A DNA stretch of 64,000 nt from Yamagishiella unicocca (lineage: Eukaryota; Chlorophyta; Chlorophyceae; Chlamydomonadales; Volvocaceae): NCBI GenBank assembly GCA_003116995.1, contig BDSL01000050.1, positions 620,001 to 684,000 of the forward strand, written 5' to 3'. The notes beneath the pieces are model-generated. The model did no database searches. It had not been told where the DNA came from and saw only the letters and a program-made list of their open reading frames with translations. Shown piece by piece: positions 62,265-64,000 of this stretch; position 1 is the first letter of the stretch, and every line of letters starts with the position of its first letter. Position numbers and translations under genes: made by a program.

Positions 62265-64000
62265 TCCCCCTTCCGCACCCGCCCCCTCCAGTCGTGTGTA
62301 CACACAATGTGCGCGTTGGACTGAAGCGACTGCAATGAGGCCATCGAGGGGTAGCATGACGAGGTGGCCGAGCGGTGGAGGGTGCAAGGGCGGCAGGGCG
62401 CGGCGAATCGCAGCAGGCTCGCAACGTGCCGCCATGAAGCGCGCTGGGCTGGGGATTGTGGAAGCACGGTTTGTCCGAACGCAGACGTCCGCAGCCACCA
62501 GCGTGGCTTTGATAACCTTTGGAACCAGCACAAAGCCGAAGTTGCCGTTGGTTGGCATCGTCGTTGTGCCGAGAGCCAGGTCCTCGCGCAGCAGGTCCAC
62601 TTGCTGGTAGTCGAATGCCTTTCGGCCGTCCGCTGACTGCAGCACAGCAGCCTGCCGCTGTCGCCTCCACGAGAGAATCTAGTGGTCGTGTCCTTCCCAA
62701 TCTTGCTGCAAGATGCGGGCAGCGCAGAAAGGTATGCAAAAGTAGCCCTACGCTACCTTTCTACTTCTTCCACCAGCCAAGAGAAGGCAGGCGGGCATCG
62801 CATTCTCGTTTGGTTGTGGTATTTAAGTTTTGGTTTCAACCAAGGTTGCCTGGTTTATAAGCAATCCAAGATGCGCCAACTACAAGGCCTGTGGAAGCTC
62901 ACGGCACGGCGACAGAAGACTATATTGTTTAAGCATTCAGCATGTACTCAGGCTAACATATCGCCCTTAATTAGATTACTGGAGTGCCGCATGCGCACTG
63001 GACGGTTAGACTACCGGTAATTACCCGGTGAACGACAGAGTCATGAAGCTCCTCGTCGCAGACTATTCAAGTCGTCAAACCTAACAACTATTCAAGGCAT
63101 AGATTCCCACGACGGATCAACATCTGCTTCGTAATGTGACAGCCGGGCAGCCGCACAGGCAGTGCTGCTGGTGTGCTGCTGGGCCTGGTGGAGGCGGTGG
63201 ACGTGTGGCTGACGTCGGGGCTGCCCTCACCGTGTGGTGTCCGCGGCGTCGGTGGCGGGCCGAGCTGGGCCGAGCCTCCTCACGCTGGGTGTCAGAAACG
63301 ATGCCGGCGATGCCGTGGCGCGCTACCGTCCTGGCTGCTTCGCGCGGTGGCAAACCGGTTGGGCAAACCAGCAGGGCGATGCAGACGGCCATGTGCGGCG
63401 CTGTTGATGTTACCGCTGTTGCCAGGAACTGGTTTCCGGGCCGTTGCTACGCCTTCATCGCAAAGCTGGGTGGGGCAGCGTGCAGCAGCCTGCCCTGGGT
63501 CAAGTACGTCCACTCCTTCAGTCTGTTCTGCAAGTTATTGCCGCCCGCGTCGTACGGCGGGTCGTACATCATGGCGCCAGTGCCCGCCGATGAGGTGTTG
63601 CGGCTGCTGGCCTCTCGCCCCTCCCTGGCCCCCCTACCTACCCCCTCCCGCCGCTTCACCCTAGCGCAGGCTGTCCTCCCCAGTCATGTCGAGTAGCGTC
63701 TCCGCCACCAGCCTCTTCTCCGTCACGGTGTTGGTGTGGCCCAGGAAGCCGCCCACGTCAGCGGCTGCTCTGCCGTACACTCCATCTTGGGCGTGGGGTT
63801 GCTTATTGGGAAGGTGATGGGGCGCTGCTGAGGGTCACCCGCTTGCCATCCCCCACCAACCCACCCGCTCCACCACCTCCAAAAACAGCTGCCCGTCGTC
63901 CGACTCCTCCCTGCGGACGAAGCGCTTGACGCGCGGCCGGGTCGGGGCGGCGGCAGTGGCGGTTACTCAATCCGTGTGTAAACAGCAGCAAGGCTGGCTG
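62265..64000. repeat. 3.07-kb tandem unit, copy 3 (cut by window end)
   Basis: Same unit, with CTGCTTCGTA near 63124 in place of AA and an 11-bp deletion near 63319. Confidence 0.9.

Overview
The window is nuclear DNA of a green alga. The volvocine/chlamydomonadalean group is the best guess, because the coding regions are very GC-rich, genes are intron-dense (4 to 18 exons) with GT..AG introns full of G- or C-runs and minisatellites, proteins carry long Ala/Gly/Gln/Ser low-complexity inserts, TGTAA lies downstream of two genes, and short interstitial TTTAGGG-type telomeric arrays occur in introns. I see no bacterial-style operons and no viral genes.

Layout. 1-3033: 3' end of a LINE-type (non-LTR) retrotransposon followed tail-to-head by a 5'-truncated second copy. 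3992-11169 (+): a 12-exon gene that splices in frame into a 400-residue protein, an N-terminal presequence plus a typical 2-Cys peroxiredoxin plus a thioredoxin domain. 13830-16084 (+) and 22255-24830 (-): two paralogous four-exon genes for secreted proteins with the same globular region and C-terminal Asn-Gly tracts, (NG)n in one and (GNN)n in the other. The AT-richer 6 kb between them holds short tandem repeats and a dispersed 45-bp repeat. 28698-43205 (+): an 18-exon gene for origin recognition complex subunit 3 (ORC3, 1215 residues). 44599-45306 (-): a three-exon gene for the RMI2 OB-fold subunit of the RecQ/Top3/RMI dissolvasome, convergent with ORC3.

From 45.9 to 64 kb the sequence is decayed or duplicated. 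It holds a tentative unknown gene start, a (CAG)n-rich block, a P-loop NTPase-like gene broken by at least three frameshifts, and a 3.07-kb unit present in two full copies and one copy cut by the window edge.

The most unusual general feature is in the introns of the peroxiredoxin-thioredoxin and ORC3 genes. At least five families of short (40-110 bp) repeated elements sit next to splice sites. In 27 of 29 intronic copies the C-rich end faces the nearest exon: sense copies lie just before 3' splice sites and antisense copies just after 5' splice sites. This looks like introner-type or terminal-inverted-repeat DNA, and I did not recognise it as a described family. Exon models were built by eye from GT/AG sites, reading-frame continuity and family resemblance. 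No alignment or search was run.
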